From Oceanicoccus sp. (lineage in GTDB: Bacteria; Pseudomonadota; Gammaproteobacteria; Pseudomonadales; Dasaniaceae), in the NCBI RefSeq assembly GCF_029238675.1, contig NZ_JAQWFR010000012.1, positions 1 through 56,448 of the forward strand: a stretch of DNA of 56,448 bases. Direction: 5' to 3'. This document shows positions 20,187 to 29,158 of the stretch, one piece after another. The stretch's first letter is position 1, and every line of letters starts with the position of its first letter. Under the pieces are notes generated by a model. The model had not been told where the DNA came from. It worked only from the letters and a program-made list of their open reading frames with translations, and ran no database searches. Position numbers and translations under genes: made by a program.

Positions 20187-20687
20187 ATGGCACGTGGCAT
20201 AAACAAAGTGATTCTGGTGGGTAATTTGGGTAATGAGCCTGAAACGCGTACCTTCCCTGATGGCGGTAGTTTAACCAATATCAGTGTCGCCACCTCTGAG
20301 AGCTGGAAAGACAAACAAACCGGCCAGCAGCAAGAGCGTACCGAGTGGCATCGTGTGACCTTTAACGGTCGCCTGGCTGAAATCGCTGCGCAATATCTGC
20401 GCAAAGGTTCAAAGGTTTATATCGAGGGTTCTTTGCGCACTCGCAAATACCAGGATAAGCAAACCGGCGCTGACCGTTATGCTACGGATATAGTAGCCCG
20501 CGAAATGCAGATGCTGGATTCAAGACAGGATATGGGTGGCCAGCAGGGTGGTTATCAGCAGCCCCAGCAGCAATCTCAGCAGCAATCTCAACAACAACCT
20601 CCGCAACAACAGCAACAGCCTCAGCAGCAACCGCAAGCTGCTCCCGCAGGCAACTTTGATGATTTTGACGACGACATCCCATTTTAG
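20187..20687 (+). CDS. ssb: Single-stranded DNA-binding protein
   Basis: SSB coats single-stranded DNA in replication and repair. From ATG 20187, preceded by TTGGAGAG, the protein has 166 residues; an upstream in-frame start would add 8 residues of non-family sequence. The N-terminal OB fold ([19 protein letters not shown] to about 110) is followed by a long Gln/Pro-rich disordered linker and the acidic tip DFDDDIPF that recruits partner proteins. The linker is encoded by CAG/CAA runs prone to slippage. Confidence 0.97.
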   Translation: MARGINKVILVGNLGNEPETRTFPDGGSLTNISVATSESWKDKQTGQQQERTEWHRVTFNGRLAEIAAQYLRKGSKVYIEGSLRTRKYQDKQTGADRYATDIVAREMQMLDSRQDMGGQQGGYQQPQQQSQQQSQQQPPQQQQQPQQQPQAAPAGNFDDFDDDIPF

Positions 20688-20713
20688 GATCTTTTAAGTA
20701 GACGGTAGTTACA

Positions 20714-21604
20714 GTGAAAGTTCTGATCATTGCTCTGGATCACCAGATTCGCGATGCGCTGGAAGCGCAGTTGGATATTCGTGGTCGGGAGTATGAGTCT
20801 GTAGGTCTGGAGTGGCTCAAGCACGAGGGGCTTGTTGATGTACAAAACCCGCCCTTAACCATTCCCGGTGATATTTCCGTGGTAGTCAATGCCCTTAGCC
20901 TTGAGTGCCTTGAGCAGCATTTGGCGGATGAAGAATTAGTCGCCTCCCTGGCCTTGTTGGCCCAGGCCTGTGAGCAGGCCGCTATTCCCATCCTACAGTT
21001 ATCCAATAGCCAGGTTTTTGATGGCAGTGATGGTGGTCGTTATCGCGAGACTGACGAGGTTGTGCCCGCCAGCCAGGTTGGTGGCTTGCTATCCCGTATG
21101 GAAGAGTTATTAAGAGGAAGTTGTAGCAGTCATATTATTTTACGTATTGGTCCGTTGTTTAGTGCAGTGGGTGATAATTTAGTGACCACCTTAATTCGCC
21201 AGTTCAAATCGGGTGCAACCTTAAGCCTGAGCAATGGCGCCAGCAGTTGCCCGATGCATGCCCAGGACCTGGCGCGAGTAGTATCAGCCATTATTGACCA
21301 GCTAAGTTGTGGTTGTGACAGTTGGGGTACTTATCACTATTGCAGCTCTGACCCGGTCAATGAATATCAGTTTGCTGAAACGGTGCTGGCTGTAGCTTCC
21401 CAATACGCGGAGGCTTATGACCATTCATTAAAGTTGGAGCCTGTAGATATAGCAAATACCGATTGGCCCCGTCCCTTATTGAACTGTGAAAAACTGCTCA
21501 ATACCTTTGGTATTAAGCAGCTGCCCTGGCGAACCTTCGTAGTGCCCGCCGTGAAGGCAATCTTTCAGCAACAATCAACCGAGGAAACAAGTGATGAGCG
21601 TTAG
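20714..21604 (+). CDS. RmlD-like (SDR-fold) protein lacking NAD(P) and catalytic motifs
   Basis: This 296-residue protein has the layout of RmlD/dTDP-4-dehydrorhamnose reductase (atypical SDR): beta strand 1 (VKVLIIA), the SNSQVFDG strand that matches STDYVFDG at ~97-104, the ILRIGPLF strand, and a C-terminal substrate domain ending in PRPLLNCEKL. However, the glycine-rich GxxGxxG is replaced (ALDHQIR, residues 7-13), and the catalytic YxxxK is lost (VGGLL around 122-126). It is therefore probably not a dehydrogenase. The start is GTG 20714. It follows ssb by 26 bases and overlaps moaB by about 10, so it probably shares their transcript. The role is unknown. Confidence 0.8.
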   Translation: MKVLIIALDHQIRDALEAQLDIRGREYESVGLEWLKHEGLVDVQNPPLTIPGDISVVVNALSLECLEQHLADEELVASLALLAQACEQAAIPILQLSNSQVFDGSDGGRYRETDEVVPASQVGGLLSRMEELLRGSCSSHIILRIGPLFSAVGDNLVTTLIRQFKSGATLSLSNGASSCPMHAQDLARVVSAIIDQLSCGCDSWGTYHYCSSDPVNEYQFAETVLAVASQYAEAYDHSLKLEPVDIANTDWPRPLLNCEKLLNTFGIKQLPWRTFVVPAVKAIFQQQSTEETSDER

Positions 21605-22130
21605 TACCGGAAGTGAGAGACAAAGTCTGGGCGTAGCCGTGCTGACCGTTTCTGATACTCGCACAGAGGAAAACGATACCTCTGGCCAGTATTTGGTCGA
21701 CAGTCTGTTGCAGGAAGGTCACCGCTTGTCTGACAAGCAGATTGTGATTGATGATATTTATTTAATCCGGGCGGTGATTTCCCAGTGGATTGCCAATGCG
21801 GATGTGCAGGCTATTTTGATTACTGGTGGTACCGGTTTTACGGGCCGTGATTCTACGCCGGAGGCGGTCAGCGTTTTATTTGATAAAACGGTGGAGGGTT
21901 TTGGTGAGTTGTTCCGGTATTTATCCTATGACGAAATTGGTACTTCAACGGTTCAATCACGGGCGATTGCCGGTTTGGCCAATGAGACGGTGATTTTTTG
22001 TATGCCGGGTTCCACCAGTGCCTGCCAGACAGCTTGGGGTAAAATTATTCGCGAGCAGTTGGATAGTACTTATCGCCCCTGTAATTTTGTAGGTGTGCTA
22101 AAAACTCGCGCCGAGCAGAAGGATGCCTAA
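21594..22130 (+). CDS. moaB: Molybdenum cofactor biosynthesis protein MoaB
   Basis: MoaB belongs to the MogA/MoaB family, which adenylylates molybdopterin before metal insertion. The 178-residue protein contains the family signatures AVLTVSDTR, ILITGGTGFTGRDSTPEAV and FCMPGSTSACQTAW. A GAGGAAAC site precedes the GTG-ATG pair at 21591/21594; ATG is preferred. It overlaps the upstream RmlD-like gene and moeA downstream (8 bases), a tight operon for molybdenum cofactor synthesis. Confidence 0.95.
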   Translation: MSVSTGSERQSLGVAVLTVSDTRTEENDTSGQYLVDSLLQEGHRLSDKQIVIDDIYLIRAVISQWIANADVQAILITGGTGFTGRDSTPEAVSVLFDKTVEGFGELFRYLSYDEIGTSTVQSRAIAGLANETVIFCMPGSTSACQTAWGKIIREQLDSTYRPCNFVGVLKTRAEQKDA

Positions 22131-23343
22131 GGCCGGGCTTAAAACCAGAACGCCGCTAATGCCAGTGGAAGACGCCCTGGCATCCATCCTTGCGGCGGCA
22201 ACGCCTATTACTGAAACTGAAACCGTTCCTTTATTGCAGGCATTGGGCCGTGTACTGGCTGCTGATCAATTATCAGCTGTGGATGTACCGCCCTGCGATA
22301 ACAGTGCAATGGACGGTTATGCGATTCGTTATAGTGACCTGGCCGCCGGTGGTGAGTTGGCCATTAGCCAGCGTATTCCCGCCGGGCATATGGGCAGGCC
22401 TCTGCTAGCAGGAACTGCAGCGCGAATTTTTACCGGTGCGGCGGTTCCTGATAATGCCGATACGGTAGTGATGCAGGAGAATACCGAGTCAGTCGGTGAT
22501 GGCATTAAGATCATCGCAGCTATTAAAGCTGGCCAGAATATTCGTCCTAAAGGGCAGGATATTCATTGTGGCAGCGTGGTGATTGCCAAAGGCAAACGAC
22601 TACAGCCCCAGGATATTGGTTTATTGGCGTCTATTGGCGCTACCCGTGTTGAGGTGTTTCGGCCATTAAAGGTAGCGGTGCTATCCACCGGCGACGAATT
22701 GGTAGAGCCGGGCACGCCATTGGCTGAAGGCCAGATTTATAATTCCAACCGATATACTTTGTCGGCATTGTTAGCGGCAATGGGATATGAAGTCATTGAT
22801 GGCGGTATTGTCGCCGATGATTTTGAGTTGACCTGCCAGCAGTTACAGGCGCTGGCTGATAAAGTGGATATTATTATTTCCTCCGGCGGTGTTTCCGTTG
22901 GTGAGGAAGATCATGTTAAGGCGGCAGTGGAGTCTTTGGGTGAGCTTGGCTTGTGGAAGTTAAATATTAAGCCTGGCAAGCCTTTAGCCTTTGGCTCGGT
23001 TAACGGTACCCCGTTTTTTGGCCTGCCGGGTAATCCTTCGTCAGTCTTTGTAACGTTTGCTTTGTTGGCTCGCCCTTATTTATTGCGCTATCAGGGGCAG
23101 ACTGAAGTTGCTCCGGTAATCACTAAAGCTAAAGCCGGGTTTGATTGGGGTAAGGCTGGTACTCGTCAGGAGTATTTGCGGGCTAAGGTGCAGGGTGATG
23201 AGGTGATCTTGTATCCGAACCAGAGTTCAGGTGTTTTAGCTTCTGCCAGCTGGGCGAATGCCTTGGTAGTATTGCCGCCGAATACGACAGTAGCCGCTGG
23301 CGATGATGTGCAGCTTATCCTATTGGCTGATTTATTAGGCTAA
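22123..23343 (+). CDS. moeA: Molybdopterin molybdenumtransferase MoeA
   Basis: MoeA inserts molybdate into adenylylated molybdopterin. The 406 residues have standard length, with the N-terminal DNSAMDGYAIR motif (~residue 53), the MoCF-binding domain (AVLSTGDELVEPG, IISSGGVSVGEED) and the FGLPGNPSSVFVTF motif (~302-315). It overlaps the end of moaB. It is convergent with fabB across 138 bases that hold palindromic element copy B. Confidence 0.97.
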   Translation: MPKAGLKTRTPLMPVEDALASILAAATPITETETVPLLQALGRVLAADQLSAVDVPPCDNSAMDGYAIRYSDLAAGGELAISQRIPAGHMGRPLLAGTAARIFTGAAVPDNADTVVMQENTESVGDGIKIIAAIKAGQNIRPKGQDIHCGSVVIAKGKRLQPQDIGLLASIGATRVEVFRPLKVAVLSTGDELVEPGTPLAEGQIYNSNRYTLSALLAAMGYEVIDGGIVADDFELTCQQLQALADKVDIIISSGGVSVGEEDHVKAAVESLGELGLWKLNIKPGKPLAFGSVNGTPFFGLPGNPSSVFVTFALLARPYLLRYQGQTEVAPVITKAKAGFDWGKAGTRQEYLRAKVQGDEVILYPNQSSGVLASASWANALVVLPPNTTVAAGDDVQLILLADLLG

Positions 23344-23371
23344 ACGCGCGCCCCCATCATTCCCCTTATCC

Positions 23372-23474
23372 CATCATTCCCGCGAAGGCGGGAATCCAGC
23401 GCTGTAGATTTCCGCTTTAGCGGAAATAACAGCATAAGCATGCAGTCTGGGTTCCCGCCTTCGCGGGAACGACG
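23372..23474. repeat. 103-bp MITE-like palindromic element, copy B
   Basis: Same length as copy A (17046-17148) and near-identical to its reverse complement. The ends differ slightly (CATCATTCC left, GGAACGACG right) and the centre carries ATTTCCGC TTTA GCGGAAAT. It fills the gap between the convergent moeA and fabB genes and could serve as a two-way terminator. Confidence 0.9.
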
Positions 23475-23481
23475 CGCTTTT

Positions 23482-24699
23482 TTAGCTATCGACTTTCTGG
23501 AACACCACACTGGCGTTGGTGCCACCAAAACCAAAGCTATTAGACATAGCACGGGTGATAGTTACATCATCCTGACGCTCAGTCACAATATTCAGCTTGG
23601 CCGCTTCCGGATCCAAATTCTCAATATTGGCGGAAGCACAAACAAAGTTATTTTCCATCATCAACAGTGAGTAAATCGCTTCCTGCACACCGGTGGCGCC
23701 CAGTGAGTGACCGCTTAGTGACTTGGTAGAGCTGATCATGGGTGAGTTATCACCAAAAGCTTCAACAATAGCTTTTAGTTCCTGGATATCACCAGCGGGG
23801 GTTGAGGTGCCGTGGGAGTTAATATAATCCAGTGGACCGTCAACGGTGGCCAGGGCCTGTTCCATACAGCGAACCGCACCTTCGCCGCTAGGGGCAACCA
23901 TATCGTAGCCGTCAGAGGTGGCACCATAGCCAACCACTTCCGCATAGATTTTCGCGCCGCGAGCTTTGGCGTGTTCATATTCTTCTACCACCACCATGCC
24001 AGCACCGCCCGAGATAACAAAACCATCGCGGTCTGCATCGTAAGCCCGTGAGGCTTTTTCGGGGGTGTCATTATATTTAGTGGATAATGCGCCCATGGCA
24101 TCGAACAAGCAGGTCAAAGTCCAGTGCTCTTCTTCACCGCCGCCGGCAAAAATCACATCTTGTTTACCCAGTTGGATCTGCTCCAGGGCATTGCCAATAC
24201 AGTGGGCGCTAGTGGCGCAGGCAGAAGAAATGGAGTAGTTAACACCCTTAATCTTAAAAGGAGTCGCCAGACAGGCTGATACCGTGCTGCCCATCGTTTG
24301 GGTAACTCGATAGGGCCCAATACGCTTAATGCCTTTTTCGCGCAGAATATCCGCTGAGGCGATCAGGTTAGCTGATGATGCACCGCCGGAGCCTGCGATA
24401 ATACCCGTGCGAGGATTAGAGACTTGCTCTTCGGTCAGGCCGGAATCTTTCACCGCCTCTTGCATCGAGATATAGGAATATGCGGCTGCATCGCCCATAA
24501 AACGCAATTGTTTGCGGTCGATATACTCTTTGAAATCAATATCAATGGTGCCGGCAATATGGCTACGCAGCCCCGCTTCTTTATAATCTTCACGGTACTG
24601 TATACCTGATTTGCCTTCTTTCAGGGACTCCAGTACGGCCTCTTTGCCCGTACCAATGCAAGATACAATGCCTAGTCCGGTAATTACTGCTCTTTTCAT
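23482..24699 (-). CDS. fabB: Beta-ketoacyl-ACP synthase I
   Basis: FabB elongates unsaturated acyl-ACPs after FabA. From ATG 24699 (GAGGCAGTT upstream) the protein has 405 residues starting [18 protein letters not shown]. The catalytic Cys lies in the SSACATSAH motif, and the two His are in [11 protein letters not shown] and [12 protein letters not shown]. The [12 protein letters not shown]-terminus is intact. It is the second gene of a fabA-fabB pair on the minus strand, 80 bases after fabA. Confidence 0.97.
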   Translation of the reverse strand: MKRAVITGLGIVSCIGTGKEAVLESLKEGKSGIQYREDYKEAGLRSHIAGTIDIDFKEYIDRKQLRFMGDAAAYSYISMQEAVKDSGLTEEQVSNPRTGIIAGSGGASSANLIASADILREKGIKRIGPYRVTQTMGSTVSACLATPFKIKGVNYSISSACATSAHCIGNALEQIQLGKQDVIFAGGGEEEHWTLTCLFDAMGALSTKYNDTPEKASRAYDADRDGFVISGGAGMVVVEEYEHAKARGAKIYAEVVGYGATSDGYDMVAPSGEGAVRCMEQALATVDGPLDYINSHGTSTPAGDIQELKAIVEAFGDNSPMISSTKSLSGHSLGATGVQEAIYSLLMMENNFVCASANIENLDPEAAKLNIVTERQDDVTITRAMSNSFGFGGTNASVVFQKVDS

Positions 24700-24779
24700 A
24701 ACTGCCTCGTATTTCAAGGGGTAGTGCAAGGGTTGGGCGGCTTTAGTGGGCGCCCGGTTAAATAGGGTTCTGTCTGGGC

Positions 24780-25304
24780 TTAAAAAGCCATATTCTCAGG
24801 CTGGAATAAACCAACCCGCAGGTCTTTGGCGGTATAGATGACTTTGCCATCGACAGCAACGGTGCCATCGGCAATACCCATAATCAACTTTCGCTCAATA
24901 ACTCTTTTAAAATCAAGATGATAGGTGACTTTTTTGGAGTCCGGCAGAATCTGGCCGGTAAATTTGATTTCGCCAGCGCCCAGCGCACGGCCGCGACCTT
25001 TATTACCTCTCCAGCTTAGGTAAAAGCCCACCAGCTGCCACATGGCATCCAGTCCCAGGCAGCCGGGCATAACCGGGTCCCCTTTAAAGTGGCAATCGAA
25101 AAACCAAAGGTCAGGGTTAATATCAAGCTCGGCAATCACTTCCCCTTTACCGTGCAGACCTCCATCCTTGGTCATATTTAGGACTCTATCAATCATTAAC
25201 ATGTTGTCAGAGGGTAATTGGGCGAAGCCTTCACCAAATAAAGTGCCATTACCAGAGGCCATTAGCTCTTCTTTGGTGAACGAGTTTTGATTGTGGGCAG
25301 ACAT
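24780..25304 (-). CDS. fabA: 3-hydroxydecanoyl-ACP dehydratase/isomerase
   Basis: FabA dehydrates 3-hydroxydecanoyl-ACP and isomerises the product to the cis-3 enoyl form, the branch point to unsaturated fatty acids. The start at 25304 gives 174 residues, the family length ([18 protein letters not shown]); longer reading frames add unrelated sequence. The catalytic His is in [19 protein letters not shown], which also contains the catalytic Asp. The fabA-fabB operon is typical of proteobacteria making anaerobic-type unsaturated fatty acids. Confidence 0.97.
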   Translation of the reverse strand: MSAHNQNSFTKEELMASGNGTLFGEGFAQLPSDNMLMIDRVLNMTKDGGLHGKGEVIAELDINPDLWFFDCHFKGDPVMPGCLGLDAMWQLVGFYLSWRGNKGRGRALGAGEIKFTGQILPDSKKVTYHLDFKRVIERKLIMGIADGTVAVDGKVIYTAKDLRVGLFQPENMAF

Positions 25305-25355
25305 AAAATGTTCCAATGTGGGGACTTTGTAAGCACGGATGAGTGAAAAGTGCGC

Positions 25356-25385
25356 ATTGTAATCTATGGCAGCCCCGCAAGCCAA
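25356..25385 (-). promoter_or_regulatory. Candidate fabA promoter
   Basis: Reading on the minus strand, TTGGCT (25385-25380), an 18-bp spacer and TACAAT (25361-25356) lie about 50 bases before the fabA start. No FabR-like palindrome was recognised. Confidence 0.45.
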
Positions 25386-25432
25386 TAATTGCCACATTTA
25401 ACGTGTTGATTGCACTGGGAATATAGGAAGGC

Positions 25433-25460
25433 TTGATATAGCATGTGCCGTCGTTAAGAT
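25433..25460 (+). promoter_or_regulatory. Candidate promoter of the sugar-nucleotide operon
   Basis: TTGATA (25433-25438), a 16-bp spacer and TAAGAT (25455-25460) lie 58 bases before the TTG start of ugd in the fabA-ugd divergent gap. Confidence 0.45.
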
Positions 25461-25518
25461 AATAAATTTAAGCGTTTAACGGCTATACGTAGAGGTATAG
25501 AGACATAAGGGGATATAG

Positions 25519-26859
25519 TTGAAAGTTGCGGTTATAGGTACAGGCTATGTGGGCCTGGTTACTGGTGCCTGTTTCACTGAGATGGGCAACCATGTGGTCT
25601 GCATCGACATTGATGAAGCCAAGCTGGATCGCCTGCGCAATGGTGAAGTCCCTATTTTTGAGCCGGGTCTGGATACGGTGGTTAGCGCCGGTATTGAGGC
25701 GGGCTTATTGCGCTTTAGTTCTGATATTGCCGATGCCATCAAAGATGCCGAATATATCTTTATTGCAGTCGGTACCCCGCCGGGTGAGGACGGTTCCGCC
25801 GATTTGCAGTATGTGCTGGCCGTAGCCCAGAGTATTGGCGAGCATTTACAACACTACGCCGTGGTTATTGATAAATCGACCGTGCCAGTAGGAACTGCTG
25901 ATAAAGTTAACGAAGAAATCGCCCGACAGTTAGCCGCCAGGGGAGTTGATATCGACTTTGATGTTGTCAGCAACCCTGAATTTTTGAAAGAAGGGGCAGC
26001 GGTAAATGACTTTATGCGCCCCGACCGGGTCATTGTTGGAACCAATAGCGACCAAGCCCGCAAAAAAATGACCGAGTTATATAGCCCATACCTAAGGTCA
26101 AGTGACCGCCTGATGTTTATGGGGGTGCGGGATGCTGAAATGACCAAATATGCGGCCAACGCTATGCTGGCAACAAAAATTTCATTTATGAACGAGGTGG
26201 CGGGCCTGTGTGATGAACTACAGGTAGATGTTGAGAATGTAAGAAGAGGCATTGGCTCCGATAGCCGAATTGGCTACTCTTTTATTTATCCCGGTTGTGG
26301 TTACGGTGGTTCCTGTTTCCCTAAAGACGTTAAAGCATTAGTCCATACCGCTGAGCAGTCTGGTTTTGAGCCCACGCTACTGGCAGCGGTGGAGCATAGA
26401 AACAACAGACAAAAACAAAAGCTGTTCAGTAAAATTTCCAGCTATTTTAGCGGTGACTTAAAAGGCAAGCGCATCGCTGTTTGGGGCCTGGCCTTTAAAC
26501 CGGGCACCGATGATATGCGTGAAGCGCCCTCCATTGTTTTAATTAACGCCCTGATTGAAGCTGGCGCCAAAGTATGTGCCTTTGACCCCGTGGCAAAAGC
26601 AACAGCAGCCGGGGAATTTCCACAGCAATGGTTAGCTGACGGCCAATTGCAGATAGTGGATTTCCAATATGACGTATTAAAACAAGCCGATGCTCTGGTG
26701 TTGGTTACGGAGTGGAAGCGTTTTCGCCAGCCTGACTTTGAAGCAATGAAAGAGTTAATGAATGAAGCCATTATCTTTGATGGTCGCAATCAATATGACC
26801 CTGACTATTTGAAGTCTATTGATTTTAAATATAGCGGAATTGGTCGTAATAATTTTTAA
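25519..26859 (+). CDS. ugd: UDP-glucose 6-dehydrogenase
   Basis: The enzyme oxidises UDP-glucose to UDP-glucuronate with NAD+. The 446-residue protein begins at a TTG codon (preceded by AAGGGGA) with MKVAVIGTGYVGLVTGACF, a Rossmann NAD site. The catalytic Cys lies in the GYGGSCFPKDVKAL motif (~residue 260), and the C-terminal UDP-binding domain includes WGLAFKPGTDDMREAPS. It is the first of four same-strand genes (ugd, manC, galU, manB) that supply EPS precursors; UDP-GlcA is also the substrate of the epimerase at 30548. Confidence 0.96.
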   Translation: MKVAVIGTGYVGLVTGACFTEMGNHVVCIDIDEAKLDRLRNGEVPIFEPGLDTVVSAGIEAGLLRFSSDIADAIKDAEYIFIAVGTPPGEDGSADLQYVLAVAQSIGEHLQHYAVVIDKSTVPVGTADKVNEEIARQLAARGVDIDFDVVSNPEFLKEGAAVNDFMRPDRVIVGTNSDQARKKMTELYSPYLRSSDRLMFMGVRDAEMTKYAANAMLATKISFMNEVAGLCDELQVDVENVRRGIGSDSRIGYSFIYPGCGYGGSCFPKDVKALVHTAEQSGFEPTLLAAVEHRNNRQKQKLFSKISSYFSGDLKGKRIAVWGLAFKPGTDDMREAPSIVLINALIEAGAKVCAFDPVAKATAAGEFPQQWLADGQLQIVDFQYDVLKQADALVLVTEWKRFRQPDFEAMKELMNEAIIFDGRNQYDPDYLKSIDFKYSGIGRNNF

Positions 26860-26883
26860 TGAAAGCATGTCATAGAGGACATT

Positions 26884-28296
26884 ATGTTAATACCCGTATT
26901 GTTATCCGGCGGCGTTGGTAGCCGCTTATGGCCACTGTCCAGAGAACTTAACCCAAAGCAATTTCTTCCTTTGGCTGGCAGTTTAAGTTTGCTGGAGCAA
27001 ACCATGGAGCGCACCCAAAGCTTAAATGCCGGCGCGCCAATTATTGTGTGTAATGACGAACACCGCTTTACCGTAGCCGAGCAAATGCGTGGTATCGGTG
27101 CCAACCCCGACGCCATTATTCTCGAACCCATGGGCAAGAATACTGCGCCTGCGGTTGCAGTGGCGGCTTTACAGGCCATCAAACAAAGCGCCGATAGTGT
27201 GATGCTGGTAATGCCCGCCGACCATGTTGTTAGGGATGTCAGTGCATTTTCAGCGGCGGTTGAAGTGGGTATGACTGAAGCCAAACAGGGTAAGCTGGTT
27301 ACTTTTGGCATTGTGCCCGAGTCCCCGGAAACCGGTTATGGCTATATCCGCCGCAATGCAGAATTGTCTGCCGGTAGTTATGCCATTGCTGAATTTGTTG
27401 AAAAGCCGTCTTTAGATATTGCCCGGCAATATGTTGATAGTGGTGACTACTACTGGAATAGCGGTATGTTCCTGATTGGTGCCCAGGCCTACCTGGATGA
27501 GTTGCAGGCCTTTGCTCCCGATATGCTGTCGGCGGCCCAGGCTGCCTTTAACAGTGCCGATAATGACCTTGATTTTGTGCGCTTGGGTGCTGATGAATTT
27601 GCCCAGTGCCCCAGTGACTCCATCGACTATGCGGTGATGGAAAAAACCGATAAAGGCGTAGTCGTACCCATGTCCTGTGGCTGGAGTGATGTGGGTGCCT
27701 GGTCCAGTTTGTGGGAAGTGGGTGATAAAGACGCTGCCCACAATGTCACCGTGGGTGACACCATGATGCATAATACTAAAAATAGTTATGTGCACAGTAA
27801 TTCCCGCTTAGTGACCACAGTGGGTATTGATAATATCGTCGTAGTTGAAACTCCCGATGCAGTACTGGTTGCCGACAAGGATCAGGTTCAGGATGTAAAA
27901 GCCATTGTTAATACGTTAAAAGCCGAAGGTCGAAGCGAAGCTAACACACATACTAAGGTGTATCGCCCCTGGGGTTCTTATGAGTCCCTGGCGATTGCGG
28001 ACCGTTTCCAGGTTAAGCGTATTATCGTCAACCCGGGTCAAAAATTATCACTGCAATTACATCACCACCGCGCAGAGCATTGGATTGTTGTTAGTGGCAC
28101 AGCAGTGGTTACCTGCGGTGAAACAGAATCTATTTTATCCGAAGATCAATCGACTTATATCCCTCTGGGTACCAAGCACCGCCTGGCTAATACGGGGGTG
28201 ATTCCCCTCGAGTTGATTGAGGTGCAAAGTGGTAGTTATTTGGGTGAAGATGATATTGTTCGGTTTGAAGATGTCTATGGTCGCAGTGAAAGTTAA
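26884..28296 (+). CDS. manC: Mannose-1-phosphate guanylyltransferase / mannose-6-phosphate isomerase
   Basis: This 470-residue bifunctional enzyme (type II PMI-GMP) makes GDP-mannose. The N-terminal nucleotidyltransferase (~1-340) carries LSGGVGSRLWPLSRELNPKQ and the FVEKPS motif. The C-terminal cupin isomerase (~350-470) carries the metal-site segment NPGQKLSLQLHHHRAEHW. It lies 24 bases after ugd. Together with manB (29159) it completes the path from fructose-6-P to GDP-Man. Confidence 0.96.
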   Translation: MLIPVLLSGGVGSRLWPLSRELNPKQFLPLAGSLSLLEQTMERTQSLNAGAPIIVCNDEHRFTVAEQMRGIGANPDAIILEPMGKNTAPAVAVAALQAIKQSADSVMLVMPADHVVRDVSAFSAAVEVGMTEAKQGKLVTFGIVPESPETGYGYIRRNAELSAGSYAIAEFVEKPSLDIARQYVDSGDYYWNSGMFLIGAQAYLDELQAFAPDMLSAAQAAFNSADNDLDFVRLGADEFAQCPSDSIDYAVMEKTDKGVVVPMSCGWSDVGAWSSLWEVGDKDAAHNVTVGDTMMHNTKNSYVHSNSRLVTTVGIDNIVVVETPDAVLVADKDQVQDVKAIVNTLKAEGRSEANTHTKVYRPWGSYESLAIADRFQVKRIIVNPGQKLSLQLHHHRAEHWIVVSGTAVVTCGETESILSEDQSTYIPLGTKHRLANTGVIPLELIEVQSGSYLGEDDIVRFEDVYGRSES

Positions 28297-28317
28297 TTTT
28301 ATACAGGGTTTATAATA

Positions 28318-29145
28318 ATGATTAATAAATGTTTATTTCCAGTCGCGGGTTACGGTACACGCTTTTTGCCAGCCACTAAATCCATGCCCAAAGAAATGCT
28401 TCCTGTGGTTAATAAACCACTGGTGCAATATGGAGTTGAAGAAGCCATTGCTGCAGGCATGAACCAAATGGCTTTTGTGACGGGTCGTGGCAAGCGTGCC
28501 ATTACTGATCACTTTGATATTAGCTATGAACTGGAGCACCAAATTGCTGGTAGCGCCAAAGAAAGCTATTTAACCAGTATTCGTGGTGTTCTCGACCAGG
28601 CGACTTTCACCATGACGCGCCAACGAGAAATGAAAGGCCTGGGGCATGCTATCTTGACTGGCGAAACCCTGATAGGTAACGAGCCGTTTGGTGTCGTGTT
28701 ATCGGATGATTTATGTATCAATAATGGCGATGCTGTTTTAGCGCAGATGGTCAACCTGTATAAACAGTTTCGTTGCAGCATCGTGGCGATTCAGGAAGTA
28801 CCAAAAGACCAAACTGAAAAATACGGTGTTATTGCCGGTGAAGCTTTAAAAGATGGCCTATACCGTGTTGACGATATGGTTGAAAAACCCAAACCTGAAG
28901 ATGCGCCATCCAACCTGGCGATTATCGGCCGCTACATTTTAACGCCGGACATTTTTGATATCTTAAAAGATACGCCACCAGGAAAAGGCGGCGAAGTACA
29001 GCTTACAGATGCGCTGTTAACCCAGGCCAAAAATGGCTGTGTGATGGCCTATAAATTTGAAGGTAATCGTTTTGATTGCGGTAGCGTTGATGGTTTTGTT
29101 GAAGCGACCAATTACGTTTATGAAAATGTCTATAAAAATAATTAA
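28318..29145 (+). CDS. galU: UTP-glucose-1-phosphate uridylyltransferase
   Basis: GalU makes UDP-glucose, the substrate of Ugd. The 275 residues start MINKCLFPVAGYGTRFLPAT, with the nucleotide-binding GxGTRFLPATKSMPKEM signature and the substrate residues in VLSDDLCI and GFVEATN. It lies 21 bases after manC and 13 before manB. Confidence 0.96.
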   Translation: MINKCLFPVAGYGTRFLPATKSMPKEMLPVVNKPLVQYGVEEAIAAGMNQMAFVTGRGKRAITDHFDISYELEHQIAGSAKESYLTSIRGVLDQATFTMTRQREMKGLGHAILTGETLIGNEPFGVVLSDDLCINNGDAVLAQMVNLYKQFRCSIVAIQEVPKDQTEKYGVIAGEALKDGLYRVDDMVEKPKPEDAPSNLAIIGRYILTPDIFDILKDTPPGKGGEVQLTDALLTQAKNGCVMAYKFEGNRFDCGSVDGFVEATNYVYENVYKNN

Positions 29146-29158
29146 GAGATAGATCGAC

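Noticed and set aside
24700..24729. Upstream in-frame extension of fabB
   Set aside because: The extra 10 residues do not match the family, while the ATG at 24699 has a ribosome binding site and the standard N-terminus.
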